Positions 5,647 through 6,914 of a stretch of DNA of 6,914 nt are shown piece by piece (the stretch's first letter is position 1; each line of letters opens with the position of its first letter). The stretch spans positions 1 to 6,914 of the forward strand of contig CAMPIF010000232.1 in assembly GCA_946886245.1 (NCBI GenBank), read 5' to 3'. The notes beneath the pieces are model-generated. The model saw only the letters and a program-made list of their open reading frames with translations, had not been told where the DNA came from and made no database searches. Origin of the DNA: Ectopseudomonas composti (GTDB taxonomy: Bacteria > Pseudomonadota > Gammaproteobacteria > Pseudomonadales > Pseudomonadaceae). Both the position numbers and the translations under genes were made by a program.

Positions 5647-6594
5647 CTACGGAGATGGCGCAAGCAGCTGATCGATGCGCTCGCAATCCTGCTCGCGGCG
5701 CACCTCGGCGAACAGCGCGACAGCTTCCGGGTAGGTACGGGTGAGCATCGCCAGCCACTGCTTCAGCCGCCCCGGCGCATAGCGTGGCGCCAGCTTGCGC
5801 CGTGCCTGCTGCCAGAAGTCGAGCAACAGCGGCTGCAGTTCGGCCCAGCTCATTTCCTCCGGCTCTTCACCTGCCCTGACTGCCGCGATCTGCCGCGCCA
5901 GCCCCGGCCGAGAAACCAGGCCGCGCCCCAGCATGATGTCATCCACGCCACTGATTTCGCGGCAGCGGCGCCAGTCGTCCAGCGTCCACACCTCACCGTT
6001 GGCGAATACCGGCACGGCGACCACCTCCTGCACCCGCGCCACCCACTCCCAGTGCGCCGGCGGCTTGTAACCCTCGACCTTGGTCCGCGCATGCACGACG
6101 ATCTGGCTCGCCCCGCCCTCGGCCAGTGCGCGCGCGCAGTCCAGCGCACCCTCCTTGCCCTCGAAGCCCAGGCGCATCTTCGCCGTCACCGGAATCTCGG
6201 CCGGCACCGTGCGCCGTACCTCACGGACGATGGCGTGCAGCAGTTCCGGCTCCTTGAGCAGCACCGCGCCGCCCCGTGACTTGTTCACCGTCTTGGCCGG
6301 GCAGCCGAAGTTGAGATCGATCACCGGCGCACCAAGGGTGCAGGCGAAAGCGGCGTTGTCCGCCAGGCACTGCGGATCGGAGCCGAGAAACTGCACACGC
6401 ATCGGCGTACCAGCCAGGGTGCGCGAGCCGTTGAACAGCTCAGGCGCCAGCTTGTGATAAGTCGCAGCGGGCAACAGCCGTTCGCTGACGCGAATGAACT
6501 CGGTGACGCACCAGTCGATACCGCCGATGCGAGTCAGTACGTCGCGCAGAATCTCGTCGACCAGCCCCTCCATGGGCGCCAGGGCGATTTGCAT
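5647..6594 (-). CDS. dusC: tRNA-dihydrouridine(16) synthase
   Basis: A flavoenzyme that uses NADPH and FMN to reduce uridine to dihydrouridine in the D-loop of tRNAs; the DusC subgroup acts on U16. With the ATG at 6594 the protein has 315 residues, the length of E. coli DusC, and starts [13 protein letters not shown], the normal first strand of the TIM barrel. The catalytic cysteine is C98 in [16 protein letters not shown], and K139 (TAKMRLGF), H168 (VVHART), ANGE at 198-201 and GRG at 223-225 mark the FMN and tRNA site. A GTG at 6621 would add 9 residues but adds no conserved sequence and has no ribosome site; the ATG also has only a weak one. The stop TAG abuts the REP-like hairpin. Assignment to DusC rather than DusA or DusB rests on the opening MEGLVD, the NKSRGG block and the length. 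Confidence 0.93.
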   Translation of the reverse strand: MQIALAPMEGLVDEILRDVLTRIGGIDWCVTEFIRVSERLLPAATYHKLAPELFNGSRTLAGTPMRVQFLGSDPQCLADNAAFACTLGAPVIDLNFGCPAKTVNKSRGGAVLLKEPELLHAIVREVRRTVPAEIPVTAKMRLGFEGKEGALDCARALAEGGASQIVVHARTKVEGYKPPAHWEWVARVQEVVAVPVFANGEVWTLDDWRRCREISGVDDIMLGRGLVSRPGLARQIAAVRAGEEPEEMSWAELQPLLLDFWQQARRKLAPRYAPGRLKQWLAMLTRTYPEAVALFAEVRREQDCERIDQLLAPSP

Positions 6595-6690
6595 GAGGTT
6601 GTCCGGGAAAAAGGGGCGCACAGTTTAAGGGGTCGCACGCGGCGCGCAAGATGGGCGACACTGCCGCTGACGCCAAACGGAGGCATTACC
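6595..6690. promoter_or_regulatory. Short divergent gap between dusC and the exported-protein gene
   Basis: These 96 bp must carry or overlap promoters for both genes. The best rightward guess is TTGTCC (6599-6604) with TTTAAG (6624-6629), but the gap of 19 is long and both hexamers are imperfect. No strong palindrome or repeat is visible. Confidence 0.3.
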
Positions 6691-6914
6691 ATGCGCCTGA
6701 TCGCACCCGCCTTGCTCGGCCTGTTGTGCATGGCCGCTCTGGCCAACGATGGATTGCCCAAGGGTATCGAACAGATGCCTGCAGACCCGGTTGCCGACGC
6801 GCCGGCCCGCCTGATATTCAGCCGCGACAACAACGCGCCGAATGCCTGTGACGTGGAGCTCTACGTCAACCAGCAGGTCGTGGCGAAACTCGGCCCCGGC
6901 GAGCACAGCAGCCT
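6691..6914 (+). CDS. Unrecognised exported protein, N-terminal part
   Basis: An open frame from an ATG at 6691 to the right edge, 74 full codons and part of the next, with no stop in the window. GGAGG at 6679-6683 lies 7 bases before the ATG, an excellent ribosome site. Residues 1-18 (MRLIAPALLGLLCMAALA) form a short signal peptide: one basic residue, a hydrophobic core, and A-L-A before a likely signal peptidase I cut ahead of N19. C13 is not in a lipobox (the residue before it is leucine), so a lipoprotein is unlikely. The mature part has a short proline/aspartate-rich start, then LIFSRDNNAPNACDVELYVNQ and VAKLGPGEHSSL. The order of a beta strand, a 'vYVN..vVakL' strand and 'PGEH' recalls small periplasmic beta-sandwich proteins with a name-and-value style surface such as DUF2846-like proteins, but this is a weak resemblance. 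No function is assigned. Confidence 0.8.
   Translation, partial: MRLIAPALLGLLCMAALANDGLPKGIEQMPADPVADAPARLIFSRDNNAPNACDVELYVNQQVVAKLGPGEHSS

Noticed and set aside
5491..6279. A 262-residue rightward frame over the ibpA leader and dusC
   Set aside because: It overlaps a regulatory leader and runs antisense to DusC, whose catalytic residues are all in place.
6595..6621. GTG start for dusC, nine residues upstream
   Set aside because: No ribosome site precedes it, and the ATG at 6594 gives the E. coli length and the usual [10 protein letters not shown] start.
1..6914. CRISPR array, tRNA/rRNA, prophage, toxin-antitoxin or defence genes
   Set aside because: I looked for regularly spaced repeats, tRNA-like cloverleaf segments and small paired ORFs with ribosome sites and saw none. 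The genes are housekeeping and signalling genes.

Overview
The window looks like an ordinary chromosomal stretch of a GC-rich gammaproteobacterium, almost certainly a Pseudomonas in the broad sense. The support is a leuC gene divergent from a LysR-type regulator, an IbpA-type small heat-shock gene behind a sigma-32-like promoter and a ROSE-like leader, a DusC of exactly the E. coli length, GC-rich codon use, and a small REP-type hairpin. The species-level reading (for example the mendocina/alcaligenes side of the genus) is inference only.

Layout from left to right. (1) 1-277, minus: the first 92 codons of leuC (leucine biosynthesis), running off the left edge. (2) 278-502: an AT-richer divergent control region with several inverted repeats, including ATTCC-N5-GGAAT, which fits the T-N11-A form of LysR-type operators. 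(3) 503-1384, plus: a complete LysR-family regulator. (4) 1442-1587: a fold-back element of about 146 bp with near-perfect ends, read here as a MITE-like non-autonomous mobile element. It carries a terminator-like hairpin plus T-run and, after it, a weak promoter-like pair. (5) 1631-4918, plus: a large cytoplasmic cyclic-di-GMP protein with five PAS domains, a GGDEF domain with intact active site and inhibitory site, and an EAL domain with its metal ligands. (6) 4979-5008: a strong symmetrical terminator between convergent genes. (7) 5026-5475, minus: an IbpA-like Hsp20 chaperone, with a 5' leader of about 60 nt and a heat-shock promoter at 5544-5571. (8) 5630-5646: a REP-like hairpin directly after the dusC stop codon. 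(9) 5647-6594, minus: dusC, tRNA dihydrouridine synthase. (10) 6691 to the right edge, plus: the start of an unrecognised exported protein.

The genes do not form one operon or pathway. There are two divergent pairs (leuC/lysR and dusC/exported protein) and one convergent pair (PAS-GGDEF-EAL/ibpA). The likely functional links are local: the LysR protein may control leuC or itself, the mobile element probably sets how the cyclic-di-GMP gene is transcribed, and the heat-shock gene is controlled at both transcription and translation. I found no new defence system, CRISPR array, RNA gene cluster or biosynthetic cluster. The points most worth a second look are the fold-back element in front of the cyclic-di-GMP gene, the A-B-B-A-B arrangement of its PAS domains, and the two-hairpin ibpA leader.
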